Shown here piece by piece: positions 6,175-6,230 of a stretch of 6,230 bases of DNA. Both the position numbers and the translations under genes were made by a program. The stretch comes from CAYZJD01 sp964478455. Lineage in GTDB: Bacteria; Acidobacteriota; Terriglobia; Bryobacterales; Bryobacteraceae. The stretch spans positions 1 to 6,230 of the forward strand of contig CAYZJD010000286.1 in NCBI GenBank assembly GCA_964478455.1, read 5' to 3'. Every line of letters starts with the position of its first letter. The first letter of the stretch is position 1. The notes under the pieces are model-generated. The model made no database searches and was not told the DNA's origin. It was given only the letters and a program-made list of their open reading frames with translations.

Positions 6175-6210
6175 CGAACGGCTAATGTTCTGAGTCAGAA
6201 ACCCGTTCGC
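6174..6210. repeat. Two-part 37-base inverted repeat upstream of asnB
   Basis: The outer arms GCGAACGG (6174-6181) and CCGTTCGC (6203-6210) are perfect eight-base complements. Inside them lies the near-palindrome TTCTGA-G-TCAGAA (6188-6200), separated by six bases on one side and two on the other. Fourteen base pairs in two nested blocks is more than chance would usually give in 37 bases. It could be an operator with dyad symmetry, a structured leader of the asnB transcript, or a copy of a dispersed small palindromic repeat. AAAA follows on the plus strand, so for minus-strand transcription the T-run precedes the stem, which does not fit a terminator of an upstream minus-strand gene. Confidence 0.6.
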
Positions 6211-6230
6211 AAAATAGGCAAGTCAGGAGA

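Larger units (their letters stand above)
6077..6230. other. Upstream region of asnB, no gene recognised
   Basis: This stretch holds the two inverted repeats described separately. No convincing promoter was found for asnB: minus-strand TTGCGA near 6211-6206 has no good -10 at the right distance. Short frames open to the right edge on the minus strand end after 11-15 codons, which is too little to call the end of an upstream gene. Confidence 0.5.

Noticed and set aside
5126..6193. A 355-codon plus-strand open frame opposite asnB
   Set aside because: It lies antisense to a gene with all AsnB catalytic motifs. Its product is Arg/Gly/Ala-rich with no recognisable domain, as expected from the complement of GC-rich coding sequence.
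6174..6210. The inverted repeat as an integron attC site
   Set aside because: The arms GCGAACGG/CCGTTCGC do not fit the RYYYAAC/GTTRRRY core sites and there is no integrase or cassette array.

Overview
The window is GC-rich bacterial chromosomal DNA. Gene content and the style of the proteins (a gamma-alpha fused 2-oxoacid:ferredoxin oxidoreductase, a short DinG/YoaA-type helicase, QueD, AsnB, and a VapB/VapC remnant) suggest an Acidobacteriota-like soil or sediment bacterium. That assignment is inference from resemblance only. No phage, CRISPR, insertion sequence, rRNA or tRNA signal was found.

Layout, left to right. (1) 1-836, minus strand: the 5' 278 codons of a 2-oxoglutarate/2-oxoacid:ferredoxin oxidoreductase subunit alpha, cut by the left edge. 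(2) 837-1036: a divergent intergenic region with candidate promoters in both directions. (3) 1037-1453, plus: an unrecognised four-helix membrane protein with a perfect AGGAGG ribosome-binding site. (4) 1502-1821, plus: a decayed toxin-antitoxin locus, with an intact VapB-like antitoxin and a VapC-like PIN toxin reduced to 32 codons. (5) 1830-3761, plus: an XPD/DinG-family helicase with four iron-sulphur cysteines. (6) 3787-4167, plus: queD, probably co-transcribed with the helicase. (7) 4168-4210: a short convergent gap with two tandem hairpins. (8) 4211-6076, minus: a glutamine-hydrolysing asparagine synthetase. (9) 6077-6230: its leader or upstream region, which holds two adjacent inverted repeats.

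The genes do not form one pathway. They cover central carbon metabolism (KorA), DNA repair (helicase), queuosine/7-deazaguanine precursor synthesis (QueD) and asparagine or amide-transfer metabolism (AsnB). I found no convincing new multigene system. The points worth a second look are the truncated toxin beside a preserved antitoxin, the apparently leaderless or near-leaderless starts of the antitoxin and helicase, the structured DNA upstream of asnB, and a Trp inside the PP-loop of AsnB.
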